NCBI RefSeq assembly: GCF_007753095.1
Contig: NZ_CP036348.1
Coordinates: 3,534,001-3,598,000, forward strand
From: Rosistilla carotiformis
GTDB lineage: Bacteria > Planctomycetota > Planctomycetia > Pirellulales > Pirellulaceae
DNA length: 64,000 nt
Direction: 5' to 3'
The notes below the pieces were generated by a model that was not told the origin of the DNA, did no database searches, and worked only from the letters and a program-made list of their open reading frames with translations. Position 1 is the stretch's first letter; every line of letters starts with the position of its first letter. The translations under genes and the position numbers were made by a program. This document shows, one piece after another, positions 9,759-19,765 of the stretch.

Positions 9759-10586
9759 ATGACGACGATCTTTCGAATTCGAACCATGGCAGTGCTCGCC
9801 TCCCTTGGCTTGATGGTTACGGCCAACGCGGACATCATCACCTTCTCGCCGGTGCTCGACATGACCTCTACGGCGAACACGAGTTCTCCGATGACGCCCT
9901 ACGTTGCCAATAACATGGTGCAAGCCCAGGGGCCGACGGGCATACCGGACAACGTGTCGCCGACCTACAGCGATACCTATTTCTTCCGCGACGCGGGGAC
10001 GGGGATCGAGTTTTCGATCGATATGACCTGGAACGCCGCGATGGGGCTGAACCTAAATACAGGCGGCTCGGCGCTTGGCTTGGGAAGCAACAGCGTGATC
10101 GGATCGGGGGAGTTGGTGACGATCGGCTTGTCGGGGCTGAGCGTCGATCTGACCAACTACATCGACGGATCGTTTAACATGATTTCGAATCCGACGCTGG
10201 GAGCGACATCGCTCGCGTTTCGGCAGATCGATTTCAATGACTTTGGAGATACTACGATTGTCAACATAACGAATGGGATCGATACGGTATCGTTCAGCGA
10301 GGCTGCGCCGGTATCGGGAAACTTTGATCTCCCAGCGGACGGCCTGACCGATAGGGAACCAGCTCTGACGTTTAGTCTTAATAATATGTCGTTTGATACC
10401 GATTTCAATATCTCGGCGGTGCAGTTGGCGATCACCGCCGATTTACAGGCGACAGCCGGTGTGCCCGAGCCGACTTCGATGCTGTTGACGCTGGTCGGCG
10501 GCGGTGCGACGCTAGGCATCGCACGCCGCAAGTCAAAGCGATCACGGGGCAATACCCAAACCGCCGCTGCGTTACCAAATCAATAA
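9759..10586 (+). CDS. PEP-CTERM anchored exported protein
   Basis: 275 residues from the ATG at 9759, which has a GGAGAGGA ribosome site 8-15 bases upstream. A signal peptide (ending VTANA) is followed by a beta-rich, Asn/Ser/Thr-rich region. The C-terminus is a textbook PEP-CTERM sorting signal: VPEPTS, a hydrophobic stretch of about 15 residues, then a basic RRKSKRSR tail. Such proteins are handed to an exosortase and displayed at the surface or in extracellular matrix. The passenger has no recognisable enzyme domain. The stop overlaps the 3' end of deoC on the other strand by 7 bases. Confidence 0.88.
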   Translation: MTTIFRIRTMAVLASLGLMVTANADIITFSPVLDMTSTANTSSPMTPYVANNMVQAQGPTGIPDNVSPTYSDTYFFRDAGTGIEFSIDMTWNAAMGLNLNTGGSALGLGSNSVIGSGELVTIGLSGLSVDLTNYIDGSFNMISNPTLGATSLAFRQIDFNDFGDTTIVNITNGIDTVSFSEAAPVSGNFDLPADGLTDREPALTFSLNNMSFDTDFNISAVQLAITADLQATAGVPEPTSMLLTLVGGGATLGIARRKSKRSRGNTQTAAALPNQ

Positions 10587-11305
10587 CTCGACGTGTTATT
10601 CAGTTCGTCAAATTCGATCGGCTCCAATTTTAATCGTCGCCGACACTCATCGAGGATCGTTTGCGTGGCGCTGGCACCAACGCGGGTGACTCCCAACGCG
10701 CGGACCTCCAACAAACGATCGAGATCGCGGACGCCACCGGCCGCTTTGACCTGAACCTGGGGCGCCGACTTCTCTCGCATCCATTGAAGATCCTCCAACG
10801 TCGCCCCGCCGGTCCCGTAGCCGGTGGAGGTCTTAACCCAATCGGCCCCAAGTTCGCTGCAGATCGCGCACAACCGCGACTTCTGATCCTCGTCGAGGTA
10901 GCAGTTCTCGAAGATCACCTTCACCTTCTGCCCGGCTGCGTGAGCCACATCGATGACGGCCTTGATATCGCGAGTGACGTAGTCCCAGTCGCCGCTGAGA
11001 ACCTTCGAGATGTTCACGACCATGTCCAATTCTTGACATCCATCGTCGATCGCTTGTTGGGCTTCGGCAGCTTTGATCGCTGTCGTGTGCCCGCCGTGTG
11101 GGAACCCGATCGTTGTGCTCGTTTGAACCGTGCTGCCAGCCAACCGGTCGGCGCAGCGCTTCACGTAATACGGCAGGATGCAAACGCTAGCCACATCGTA
11201 CGCCAGCGCCAGCGAGATCCCCGCCTCCAGTGTTTCGGTCTTCAAGAAGGGCTGCAGCAGCGAATGGTCCAGCATCTTGGCGATCTCTTCGTAACGGTAG
11301 TCCAT
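10580..11305 (-). CDS. deoC: Deoxyribose-phosphate aldolase
   Basis: 241 residues, full length for the family. It catalyses reversible cleavage of 2-deoxyribose-5-phosphate to glyceraldehyde-3-phosphate and acetaldehyde, in cytoplasmic deoxynucleoside catabolism. Visible features are TTIGFPHG (65-71), ELDMVVN with Asp94, the Schiff-base lysine Lys158 in WVKTSTGYGTGG, and Lys187 in VKAAGGVRD. No other nucleoside-catabolism gene is nearby. It is convergent with, and overlaps by 7 bases, the PEP-CTERM gene. It is divergent from the DJ-1/PfpI gene, with about 200 bases between starts. Confidence 0.95.
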   Translation of the reverse strand: MDYRYEEIAKMLDHSLLQPFLKTETLEAGISLALAYDVASVCILPYYVKRCADRLAGSTVQTSTTIGFPHGGHTTAIKAAEAQQAIDDGCQELDMVVNISKVLSGDWDYVTRDIKAVIDVAHAAGQKVKVIFENCYLDEDQKSRLCAICSELGADWVKTSTGYGTGGATLEDLQWMREKSAPQVQVKAAGGVRDLDRLLEVRALGVTRVGASATQTILDECRRRLKLEPIEFDELNNTSSY

Positions 11306-11509
11306 GTCGAATTTCTTCCTTGGGGATTCTTGAGGGGTGAGGGAGGCGTCGGGTTCCGCGACTGAGATTATGGAGCGAACCGGACGACGGTTCTATATGG
11401 GGCACCAATTCCTGAAGTCCCCTTCGGTCTGCTACAATGCCGCGAAACTTACCCTCGCCGGCGGTTGGCGAGTTTCAATGCACCGAACCATCAGGTTCAG
11501 GAAGATCCG

Positions 11510-12109
11510 ATGACAAACGCCCCCTCCGATAAACCCAAAGTTCTGATCATCATCGGCGACGCGTCCGAGACGCTCGACACGATGTATCCCTTCTACCGCC
11601 TGCAGGAAGCTGGCTTTCAACCCGTGGTGGCCGCTCCCGAAAAACGCCTTTATCAAATGGTGATGCACGAAGTGAAGCCGGGCTGGACGATCACCAAGGA
11701 ATGGGAAGGCTACACGATCAATGCCGACGTCGCCTTTTCTGAAATCAAAGAGGAAGAATATGCGGGGATCATGTTCTCCGGCGGTCGGGCTCCCGAATAC
11801 ATCCGCTACGACGAAGACCTCGTCCGCGTCACGAAGCACTTTTTCGAAGCGGGCAAACCGATCGCCAGCGTTTGCCATGGCGTCGAGATCCCCGCTTACG
11901 CCGATTGCGTTCGCGGACGCAAAATGGCAACGGTGCCGAAGTGCAAGTTCGATCTGGAGGTCTGCGGTGGCACGTTTGTCAACGAAGCCTGCGTGATCGA
12001 TGGCAACCTGGTCAGCGGACGAACCTTCCACGACAACGGCTTCTACGTCGGTCCGTGGATCGATTTGTTAGTCAAAGCACGCGATGAAGCGACCGTTGCC
12101 GCAGGCTAA
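11510..12109 (+). CDS. DJ-1/PfpI family protein
   Basis: 199 residues from the ATG at 11510. The frame extends 15 codons upstream, but KPKVLIIIGD is the usual N-terminal strand and should lie close to the start. The nucleophile elbow SVCHGVE carries Cys122-His123, and FSGGRAPEYIR (89-99) is the conserved loop of the family. Members are cytoplasmic and include glyoxalases, deglycases and chaperones, so the precise activity is open. No signal peptide. Divergent from deoC. Confidence 0.88.
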   Translation: MTNAPSDKPKVLIIIGDASETLDTMYPFYRLQEAGFQPVVAAPEKRLYQMVMHEVKPGWTITKEWEGYTINADVAFSEIKEEEYAGIMFSGGRAPEYIRYDEDLVRVTKHFFEAGKPIASVCHGVEIPAYADCVRGRKMATVPKCKFDLEVCGGTFVNEACVIDGNLVSGRTFHDNGFYVGPWIDLLVKARDEATVAAG

Positions 12110-12420
12110 GCAGCAAGCAGCAAGTTTTGTAGGTCAACCGCGCGGGCATCGCCCCGCGTTTTGCAGGGCAGCGCGGCCCGATGGGCTCGCGGTTAAACGC
12201 AATACCGTTCAACGAAGGAGCCTCGGACCGTCGCAAGAATTGGCGGCGGGATGTAGTGGACGAGGTTACGAGTCCCCGCGATTTGGTCTGATGCATGTAA
12301 AAGGACTCGTAGCCTCGTCCACTACGCATCGTTGAACGGATCGCGGTTAAACGAAAAAAGACAAGACGACCTGCTTAGGCCACTTTAGAATCGCTATTCT
12401 CGAAGCGTTGGGGAAAACGA
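12110..12420. other. Intergenic stretch carrying a palindromic repeat element
   Basis: No gene here. It contains a short AGCAAGCAGCAAG run just after the DJ-1 gene, then the nested direct and inverted repeats described separately at 12187-12353. The promoter of the small gene at 12421 must lie in its last part; I see no convincing -35/-10 pair. Confidence 0.6.
12187..12353. repeat. Nested palindromic element flanked by a 13-bp direct repeat
   Basis: Outer direct repeats TCGCGGTTAAACG lie at 12187-12199 and 12341-12353. Inside them is an 11-bp inverted repeat CCGTTCAACGA (12205-12215, complement at 12329-12339). Inside that is a 23-bp inverted repeat (12253-12275 and 12303-12325) with a single mismatch and a 27-base loop. 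There is no coding capacity. The structure resembles a non-autonomous miniature element or a strong hairpin. Whether the 13-bp repeats are a target-site duplication is inference. Confidence 0.7.
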
Positions 12421-12804
12421 ATGAACGACCTCAATCCCTACGCTTCACCGCCGCCGATCGAAGAGAGTCCCGGGCAGCGGATGCATCGGCACGCCCACGT
12501 CGCCCGCGGTCTGCTGCATCGAACGATCACGTTTGCCGAGCCCTTTCAGGCTCAACTCGATTACGACGGCAAATACTTTCGCCAACGGCTCTACATCGGC
12601 CAGGTCTGCGTCTGGCACCGGATCAGTTGGCTGAGGATCCATCCCCGCATCGATTTCGTCTGGCCTGCGGAAGTCGCTGGGACCGAGAAGCCCGGCCGGA
12701 TCGAGATGAAGTTCAATCACCTGCTGCAGATCGTACGGTTTACCGTCTATTGCGACGGCGTGGTGATCTACGACGAACACAACGGGGTGATCACCACGCC
12801 GTAA
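12421..12804 (+). CDS. Small hypothetical protein
   Basis: 127 residues beginning MNDLNPYASPPP. A short Pro/Ser-rich start of the type N-PY-SP is common on small planctomycete membrane and soluble proteins. The rest is predicted beta-rich, with several aromatic residues (VCVWHRISWLRIHPRIDFVW, about residues 61-80). No signal peptide, transmembrane helix or catalytic motif. It converges on uvrA, 19 bases between stops. Function unknown. Confidence 0.65.
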   Translation: MNDLNPYASPPPIEESPGQRMHRHAHVARGLLHRTITFAEPFQAQLDYDGKYFRQRLYIGQVCVWHRISWLRIHPRIDFVWPAEVAGTEKPGRIEMKFNHLLQIVRFTVYCDGVVIYDEHNGVITTP

Positions 12805-12823
12805 CCGCTTGCCAGGTGAGCGA

Positions 12824-15823
12824 TCAAGAAACCGCTGCGTCGAGCAGTTCCTGCAGGTATTGGCTCGTTGGCGTCGGCGGACCGGCGACGACCTTTTCGG
12901 GTGTCCCTTCGGCCAGCAAACGGCCGCCGCCCGCGCCCCCCTCGGGGCCCATCTCGACGATCCAGTCGCAACACTTGATTACGTCCAGATTGTGTTCGAT
13001 CACGATCACGGTGTTCCCCTTTTCGACCAGCGATTGCAAAACGTCGATCAAGCGACGGACGTCGTCGAAATGGAGTCCCGTCGTCGGTTCGTCTAAAAGA
13101 TACAACGTGTTGCCGGTTTCCTGCCGCGCAAGTTCGGTTGCCAACTTGATCCGCTGGGCCTCGCCGCCGCTGAGCGTGGTCGACGGTTGGCCCAGCTGCA
13201 GATATCCCAACCCGACGCTCCGCATGCTCTCGAGAATCCGGTCGATCTTGACGAAGTTCTTGAAAAATTCAGCCGCGTCGTCGATCGTCATCTCCAACAC
13301 GTCGGCGATCGAAGCCCCTTTGAACCGCACCGCCAGCGTCTGGCGATTAAACCGCTTTCCGCCACACACGGAACATCGAATGTAGAGATCGGCCAGAAAG
13401 TTCATCTCGATCTTTTCCTGCCCCTGCCCCATGCATTGGTCGCAGCGTCCCGGCTTGGCATTAAAGCTAAATCGGTTGGCGGCAAAGCCTCGCTGTTTGG
13501 CGTCGCGGGTTTCGGCAAACACCTTGCGAATCAGATCCAACGCCCCGGTATAGGTCGCCGGACAGCTGCGCGGCGTGCGACCGATCGGAGCCTGATCGAT
13601 TCGGATCAATTTGTCGATTCCCTCCGCACCGGTCAACGATTCAAACGGCCCCGGTTTGGCCGACTGCAGACCGAGGGTGCGTGCCAAGGCAGGATAGAGC
13701 GTATCGTTGACGATCGAACTCTTCCCGCTGCCGCTAACTCCTGCCACTCCGATCAGACATCCCAGCGGGAACCTTGCGGTCACGTTCTGCAAGTTGTGAG
13801 TGTTCGCGCCGGTCAGTGTCAGCATCTGATTTTTGTCGGCTTTGCGCCGCGACTCGGGAACCGGGATCGAGCGCCGCCCAGACAGATAGTCGGCCGTGAC
13901 CGAGCGCGAGGGCGAATCGTTGTCCTCCTTCGATGCCTCCGCCTGGTCTTCGGCGATCGCCGTGATCGATGAAGGTTCGCCGGCGAACAGGATCTCGCCG
14001 CCTTGGTGTCCCGCGCCAGGCCCCATGTCGATCAACCAATCGGCGGCACGCATCATCGATTCATCGTGCTCCACGACCAGCACCGTGTTCCCTTGCCGCT
14101 GCAAGTCGCGCAGTGCGACGATCAAGCGATCGTTATCGCGTTGATGCAGTCCGATCGATGGTTCGTCGAGGATGTAACAGACGCCGACAAGTCCGCTGCC
14201 GATGCTGGTCGCCAAACGAACGCGTTGCAGTTCGCCGCCGCTGAGCGTATCGGCGCTGCGTCCCAAGGTGAGATAGCCGACGCCCACCTGATCCAAAAAA
14301 CGAAGCCGCTTGTTGATCTCGACCAGGATTGGGCGAGCGATCTCGCGCTGCGAAGGAGACAATTTCCCACCGGCTTTGACGCGGCGCGGCGCCCGTTCGC
14401 GAACGACGCTTTCGTCGGCAGGTTCCTTGTCTGCGCTGTCGTATTCCCAGTCGTCGCGAAGCGAGGCATCGCATTCGGCCTGCAAGGTTGCAAAAAAAAC
14501 AGTCGCTTCGGTCGCGGGCATCGCGACGATCTGGCCGATATGTCGATCGGCCAAAGTGACGCTGAGCGCTTCACGCCGCAAGCGCGATCCGCCACACGTC
14601 GAACACTCGACCGCCCCGATCCAATTGGTCAGTTGTTCACGCCGCGCATCGGTCAGCTTCTTTTCCCATTCGACGTTCAATAATTCGACGATCGTCGCCG
14701 TCAATGCCGCCCGCCCCTTGGCGGTCAGTTGATCGAGCGGTTGGTCCCATTGGCCTCCACCGCCGAGGACCAGCGGTTCCAGCGTGCCTCGAATCCGCTT
14801 GCGAACCGCCGCCGAAGTTCCCTTCCAAGGGAGCATCGCCGCGGTTTCGGCAGGCTGCGTCCAATCGGGAATCAACAGGTCAGGATCGTACGCCTCAAGA
14901 CGCCCCAAGCCATCGCAGTCGGGACAGGCACCGTAGGGACTGTTGAAACTGAACGTTCGCGGCTCCAGTTCCTCATAGCTGATATCGCACTGCGGACAGG
15001 CGTACCGCGAACTGAGCAACCGCTCGTCCCAGTCGTCGGCATCGGGCAGTTCGAAAAATGCAACCAGCAAACCGTCGCTCAACTTGAGCGCCGTTTTGAT
15101 CGATTCTCCCAACCGCGACTCGATTCCTTCGCGAACGACCAACCGATCGACGACCGCTTCGATCGTATGGTTCTTCCGCGGCGAAAGTTTGGGGAGCGAT
15201 TCGATGTCGTACATCGTGCCGTCGACGCGAGCCCGCACCAATCCCGCCTTGCGAATCTCCTGAAACACATCCTCGTGCGCCCCTTTGCGTCCGCGAACCA
15301 TCGGTGCCAACACGATCAAACGCGTCTCTTCGGCCAGGTTCATCAGCGAAGCGAGGATCTGTTCGCTGGTCTGCTGCAGAATCGCAGCCCCGCAATGATA
15401 GCAGTGCGGAGCGCCGACGCGGGCCATCAATAGACGCAGGTAATCGTAGACCTCGGTGACGGTGGCGACGGTACTGCGAGGATTGCTAGCTCCCGATTTT
15501 TGGTCGATGCACAACGTCGGTTCCAGGCCGTCGATGTGGTCGCAATCGGGGCGCGGCAATTGGTCGAGGAATTGCCGGGCGTAGGTCGAAAGGCTCTCGA
15601 TGTACTGACGCTGCCCCTCGGCATAGATCGTGTCGAAGGCAAGCGAACTCTTCCCGCTGCCGCTGACCCCGGTCAGGACGATCAACTGGTCTCGACGCAA
15701 ATCGATATCGACGTTCTTCAGGTTGTGGACCCGCGCGCCGCGGATCCGCATCAACGGGTCGCCGGGAGCGCTGCGGATGTCCGAAAGGACCGCGGGTTCA
15801 AGATTTCCCAACGTGTTGGTCAT
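12824..15823 (-). CDS. uvrA: Excinuclease ABC subunit A
   Basis: 999 residues from the ATG at 15823; the in-frame start at 15922 adds a non-conserved stretch. UvrA is the damage-sensing ATPase of nucleotide excision repair, acting with UvrB and UvrC. It shows two ABC modules: Walker [10 protein letters not shown] near residues 52-60 with signature [12 protein letters not shown], and a second GVSGSGKSS with [12 protein letters not shown] and [10 protein letters not shown]. Zinc-binding Cys clusters are present ([10 protein letters not shown]...CPDC and CDQCMGQG...CSVCGG). It is somewhat longer than the usual 940-950 residues because of a charged insert before the first signature region and a Ser/Asp-rich insert between the modules. 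It stands alone here. Confidence 0.96.
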   Translation of the reverse strand: MTNTLGNLEPAVLSDIRSAPGDPLMRIRGARVHNLKNVDIDLRRDQLIVLTGVSGSGKSSLAFDTIYAEGQRQYIESLSTYARQFLDQLPRPDCDHIDGLEPTLCIDQKSGASNPRSTVATVTEVYDYLRLLMARVGAPHCYHCGAAILQQTSEQILASLMNLAEETRLIVLAPMVRGRKGAHEDVFQEIRKAGLVRARVDGTMYDIESLPKLSPRKNHTIEAVVDRLVVREGIESRLGESIKTALKLSDGLLVAFFELPDADDWDERLLSSRYACPQCDISYEELEPRTFSFNSPYGACPDCDGLGRLEAYDPDLLIPDWTQPAETAAMLPWKGTSAAVRKRIRGTLEPLVLGGGGQWDQPLDQLTAKGRAALTATIVELLNVEWEKKLTDARREQLTNWIGAVECSTCGGSRLRREALSVTLADRHIGQIVAMPATEATVFFATLQAECDASLRDDWEYDSADKEPADESVVRERAPRRVKAGGKLSPSQREIARPILVEINKRLRFLDQVGVGYLTLGRSADTLSGGELQRVRLATSIGSGLVGVCYILDEPSIGLHQRDNDRLIVALRDLQRQGNTVLVVEHDESMMRAADWLIDMGPGAGHQGGEILFAGEPSSITAIAEDQAEASKEDNDSPSRSVTADYLSGRRSIPVPESRRKADKNQMLTLTGANTHNLQNVTARFPLGCLIGVAGVSGSGKSSIVNDTLYPALARTLGLQSAKPGPFESLTGAEGIDKLIRIDQAPIGRTPRSCPATYTGALDLIRKVFAETRDAKQRGFAANRFSFNAKPGRCDQCMGQGQEKIEMNFLADLYIRCSVCGGKRFNRQTLAVRFKGASIADVLEMTIDDAAEFFKNFVKIDRILESMRSVGLGYLQLGQPSTTLSGGEAQRIKLATELARQETGNTLYLLDEPTTGLHFDDVRRLIDVLQSLVEKGNTVIVIEHNLDVIKCCDWIVEMGPEGGAGGGRLLAEGTPEKVVAGPPTPTSQYLQELLDAAVS

Positions 15824-15968
15824 GAAGGTCTCAATTCGCTGTGGTCGTTTTGACCGGTAGGCGGCTATAATTCCAGCGTCGCACCGCCTTCCAGTCGGCG
15901 TGCACGGGCGCAACCCAGGCAAAAAGCTGTCGGTTTCACCCTACTTATGGATATCAGAGTAAAAGCAA

Positions 15969-16880
15969 ATGGATAAGCGATTTCTGACTTGGCTCAGCTT
16001 TACCCTCACTTTACTGCCAGCCCTCGCGTTGGCTCAACCGTACGACGTCGCCGCGCGGCCGATCTCGGTGCTGCGCCCCGGTACGATCGTCGACGACGGA
16101 CCGCCCGAAGGCTGGAACCATCTGATTGTCAAAAGCTTTCCCAAAGTAGCTAGTGGCGATGTCGACAAGATTCCCGAACGGGACTCGCAACTGGCCAGCC
16201 TCATGTTCACCGCATTGGCGGCGCGGACGCAACAGGCGGCCGATGGAACATGGCAACTGACCGAAATTGCTACCGGTGCGGGGACCTCGGTTCGCGGACG
16301 CGACATGATTGTCAGCTCCGATACGCAGCAGCAACTGGGGGCCGACCTCGGCTTTTTCGCGCGGATGGTGCTGAAAGAGTTCGATGCCAAACAAACGCAG
16401 GTCCAATACAAAACAATCAGCCGACACTTTTTTGTCGTCGACACGATCGGAGCCTTCCGTTGGAATAACGAAAACCGATTGTTGCCCCTTCGCTACGCAT
16501 TGGTTCTTCAACCGCAAACCGGGCAACTGGACACCTTCTGCTGGCTGATGGATGCCGACGCGACAGGCGTCAGCACCACGGCGGTCGGCAGCATCCACTG
16601 GCTCCCCAAATCGCTTGTCTTCGCTCCCCAGTTGCACGTCGATTACAGCAAGTACAATTTTTTGGGGATCCCATCGGACACGGCGTTTTGTTCTACCAAC
16701 ATCCCACCGGGGCAGGTTACGATGAACATTCCCGCCGATGCAACGCGTGTCCTTGCGCGGCCCACACTCTCGGTCGCCGAAGCCCAATCGCTGCACGGAT
16801 GGTTCAATCAAATCTCGACCTCGATGCGCCCGAACTACGACCGGGCCGCCGCCTCCGATACTGGTACGACCCAACGATGA
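15969..16880 (+). CDS. Exported protein of unknown function
   Basis: 303 residues with a signal peptide (MDKRFLTWLSFTLTLLPALALAQ). The mature region has alpha-beta character with no motif I can name. Its end overlaps the next gene by 4 bases (ATGA at 16877-16880), so the pair is translated together. It is divergent from uvrA, with about 145 bases between starts. A TATAAT lies at 15866-15871 on this strand without a good -35. Function unknown. Confidence 0.75.
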   Translation: MDKRFLTWLSFTLTLLPALALAQPYDVAARPISVLRPGTIVDDGPPEGWNHLIVKSFPKVASGDVDKIPERDSQLASLMFTALAARTQQAADGTWQLTEIATGAGTSVRGRDMIVSSDTQQQLGADLGFFARMVLKEFDAKQTQVQYKTISRHFFVVDTIGAFRWNNENRLLPLRYALVLQPQTGQLDTFCWLMDADATGVSTTAVGSIHWLPKSLVFAPQLHVDYSKYNFLGIPSDTAFCSTNIPPGQVTMNIPADATRVLARPTLSVAEAQSLHGWFNQISTSMRPNYDRAAASDTGTTQR

Positions 16881-17701
16881 ACATCTTCAGCTCGATTCGT
16901 TCTACCGCGTCTTGCGCGCTCCTAGCTCCCCTGCTGCTCGCCCCAGCGATCGTCTTGGCCGAATCCCCCGCCTCGCAACCACCGCTGGCGATTCTCGCCG
17001 AACCGATTACGAATGCCGACGGGCAAACCCAAGCCTGGCCCGAAGTGGTGATGCAAGACGGCATGGACGCCGAACAACAGCGAAAGGTCATCGCCAGCCT
17101 AGGGCGTCGCTTTGAAGACTTTACGAAAGAGGGAATCAATTCGCCGATCGACATTCCTCGTGCTGTTAAGAAATCGGTCGACGGGGGCGTGTTCCGGACG
17201 TACAGCTATTTTTTCACGGTCCACACGTCGCTGGAAACGTTGAGCGACGAAAACCTTCTAACCAAGTTGTTCTCGGATAACAAGAACGATCAAGGCGAGG
17301 GAGAGGATCTTGGGGCGGTGGGCGATGACAAATATAGCTACGCCCACGAACCGGACTTGTTGAAACGGATCAGCCTGTCGATGGTTTTACGCAGCAACGA
17401 CGCAAAGTCCGACGCTTCGGTTTACGCCGGTTCGATCGTGGTCGCTGCCGATCCAGAAAACCGTCATCAAAGCAGTTGGGCCCCGCTGGACAGCCCCGAC
17501 GAAAAACAGCCTTATCTGGGAATGGGGATCTACACCAAAGCGACGCCGTTGGTGGAGTTGCCCGACGTGTTGTTCTTCGAAGCGCACATGGTCTTCTACG
17601 AACCGAAAGCTTGGTTCCGAGGCAAGAACCTGCTCGGTGCCAAACTGCCGATCATGATCCAAGATCAAGTTCGCACGCTGCGTCGCGGAGTCGCTCGTTA
17701 G
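16877..17701 (+). CDS. Exported protein of unknown function
   Basis: 274 residues from the ATG at 16877. The frame is open further upstream inside the preceding gene, but the signal peptide (MNIFSSIRSTASCALLAPLL, ending VLAES) and the ATGA overlap fix the start. There is an acidic middle (EGEDLGAVGDDKYSYAHEPD) and no recognised domain. It is partnered with the upstream exported protein and converges on the GH88-like gene. A perfect 14-bp palindrome TCGCGAGCTCGCGA at 17723-17736 lies between the stops. Confidence 0.75.
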   Translation: MNIFSSIRSTASCALLAPLLLAPAIVLAESPASQPPLAILAEPITNADGQTQAWPEVVMQDGMDAEQQRKVIASLGRRFEDFTKEGINSPIDIPRAVKKSVDGGVFRTYSYFFTVHTSLETLSDENLLTKLFSDNKNDQGEGEDLGAVGDDKYSYAHEPDLLKRISLSMVLRSNDAKSDASVYAGSIVVAADPENRHQSSWAPLDSPDEKQPYLGMGIYTKATPLVELPDVLFFEAHMVFYEPKAWFRGKNLLGAKLPIMIQDQVRTLRRGVAR

Positions 17702-17739
17702 TTCGCTGCGACATCGACGCGATCGCGAGCTCGCGACGC

Positions 17740-19416
17740 TCAGTCGAGCTTCCATTTCCCGTCCCGTTGTGCCAGGGCGATCTCGGTAGCAACCAGCATT
17801 GCCATCGCACCACCACGCGTGTCGTGCCCTCGAATCGCGGTCCGGTCGAAGTAGTCGCGGAGGCTTTTCTGTTTTCCCGTTCCGGTGCAGACGTCGATCA
17901 ATTGGGCGTCGCTGCCGATCCGCGACTGGATCGCCGGCCAAGCCCGCTGCACAACGGGAACGTAGATCTCCGGATCCAACCAGCCCATCCGCAACCCGCG
18001 CGCGATCGCCATCGTGGTCATGCAGGTGACGGTGAATTCGGGATAGCTCTCCGGACGGTCGACCACCTGGTGCCACATCCCCGACGTATCTTGATGCTTT
18101 TCCATCGCGGCCAAATGCGCACGAAAGGCCGCCAACATCTCATCGCGATAGGGACTATTTTCGGGGAACCAGGACAACGACAACGCCAGCCCCAAAGCAG
18201 GAAACCCGTTCCCGCGGCCCCAGGCGGTCCCCGCGGGATCGAGCGGCGAGTGTTGATGCAAACCATCGTCGCGGAGATTCAATTCCAGCATGAACCGCAG
18301 ATGCCGGATCGCCATATCAAAGTAGCGTTGCTCGCCCGTCAGGTTTCCCGCCGCGACAAGGATCGGCGTTCCCATGAAGACTGCGTCGCTCATCTCGCTG
18401 TGCGTTGGCATCGCGTCACGCATCTGCCCGTCGGGGGTAAAAGCATGCTCGGCCGCCGCGCGAACCAGTGCAACATAACGCGGGTCTTGCGTGCGGTTTG
18501 CAAGTTCGGCGAACAACAAGTGCCCGGCGAAGACGCCGCCGTTCGGTTTGTCCCCCAGTGCCGATTTGGCGCCAGCAGCATACGGTTCCGCGATCTGCTG
18601 GACGGCTGCCAACGCCGTCGCTTCGCCGGTCAGATCGCCCAACTGCAAGCGACCGATCAGAGCCAACGCCTGCTGATAGTTCACCGAATCGAGCGCGTTG
18701 CCGTAGCGTTTGCTTAGAACCGTTGCGACGTCGATCGCCGATCGCTCGCGTCGATGCAACAGCTCCACCTGAGCCGACTTCTCGACCGCGGGAATGGTTT
18801 GATCTCCCAACTGATCGATCACATCGAGCAGAGAAATCTTCGGGTTCGCGATGAATTCGACCGCTGCGATCGAACCGATTCCAGCCACCGAGGAACGACG
18901 TAACGCATCGGCGAACGATCCGGCTGACGGCTGCAAAACCAAGCGGTTCTCCGATCCGGGTTTGACGACCACAACGACGTCCGGAGCGGCTAAGCCAATC
19001 GATCGCCAGAGATACTGTGTCGCAACGCGTTTGCCAGCGTAAGCCTTGGCATCGATGGGCTGTTGCAATGCGTCTGCGGTCGCATCGGCGATTCCATCGG
19101 GTGCGGCCACCAGCCAGATCGCAAGTTCGCGATGCCGCAGCCCTGCGGCAAATCCGTCGGCATCCGCTTGATCAACGTAGGAAGGGGCCAACGAGGGAGA
19201 TGCGATCACCAGCACCCGCGAAATATTGGGGCTCGGATCGAGGAACGCGGGGGACTGGACGGATGTTAGCGGCTTGCCATCGGCCGCCACGCCATACGCC
19301 TTCGTAACGGGACGCCACGCCATCAAAGGGTCTTCGGACATCGCGGGCGCTAGACAAACGAGCCCCAACCAACCGACAGTGACCAACCGAGCGAGAGGCC
19401 ACGATATTCCTGGCAT
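17740..19416 (-). CDS. GH88/GH105-like exported glycoside hydrolase
   Basis: 558 residues with a signal peptide. The C-terminal half (about residues 260-555) fits the alpha/alpha-barrel of unsaturated glucuronyl/rhamnogalacturonyl hydrolases: SDAVFMGTPILVAAG, TAWGRGNGFPALGLALSLSW, then GMWHQVVDRPESYPEFTVTC and a C-terminal RGGAMAMLVATEIA. Asp in SDAVFMG would be the candidate general acid by family analogy. The N-terminal half is a separate alpha-beta region I do not recognise. Expected to act on unsaturated uronyl oligosaccharides outside the cytoplasm; the substrate is inferred. Confidence 0.8.
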   Translation of the reverse strand: MPGISWPLARLVTVGWLGLVCLAPAMSEDPLMAWRPVTKAYGVAADGKPLTSVQSPAFLDPSPNISRVLVIASPSLAPSYVDQADADGFAAGLRHRELAIWLVAAPDGIADATADALQQPIDAKAYAGKRVATQYLWRSIGLAAPDVVVVVKPGSENRLVLQPSAGSFADALRRSSVAGIGSIAAVEFIANPKISLLDVIDQLGDQTIPAVEKSAQVELLHRRERSAIDVATVLSKRYGNALDSVNYQQALALIGRLQLGDLTGEATALAAVQQIAEPYAAGAKSALGDKPNGGVFAGHLLFAELANRTQDPRYVALVRAAAEHAFTPDGQMRDAMPTHSEMSDAVFMGTPILVAAGNLTGEQRYFDMAIRHLRFMLELNLRDDGLHQHSPLDPAGTAWGRGNGFPALGLALSLSWFPENSPYRDEMLAAFRAHLAAMEKHQDTSGMWHQVVDRPESYPEFTVTCMTTMAIARGLRMGWLDPEIYVPVVQRAWPAIQSRIGSDAQLIDVCTGTGKQKSLRDYFDRTAIRGHDTRGGAMAMLVATEIALAQRDGKWKLD

Positions 19417-19765
19417 TTGAGTTCCCTTTCACGACCGCGATTTTGAATGTCGCATCCTTCGACGATGCAACGAACCGGGACCATTAGAAGGGCTACTGGG
19501 CAGCGCCGCTAGATGCTGATGCGCGAAGGCTGGTTGCCCGGGGAGAGCGCTCGACGCAGCGCCTCCACGCTCCCCGCGATTTTCGTGTAGATCCAATCGC
19601 CTGCGGAAGTGTCGCATTCTACAACGTCACTGGGAGGAATCTACGATAGGCACGAAAAACGCGGAGGAGTTGGAGAGCGATCGATCGACGGGCAACCAAC
19701 GTGTCCAAAGTGGGAAGGTCTCGAGCAGCAGACAACGCCTGCTACCCGAGGTCAAGAAACAGGGA
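19417..19765. other. Intergenic, no gene seen
   Basis: Lies between the stop of the VWA/discoidin region and the start of the GH88-like gene, same strand. It should hold the promoter of the latter. Only short GC-rich complementary stretches are visible, and nothing I would call a terminator or operator. Confidence 0.4.

Noticed and set aside
12187-12353. CRISPR array
   Set aside because: Only two copies of each repeat, in inverted or single direct arrangement, without regular spacers.
15824-15968. LexA/SOS operator upstream of uvrA
   Set aside because: No convincing palindrome matching a known SOS box.
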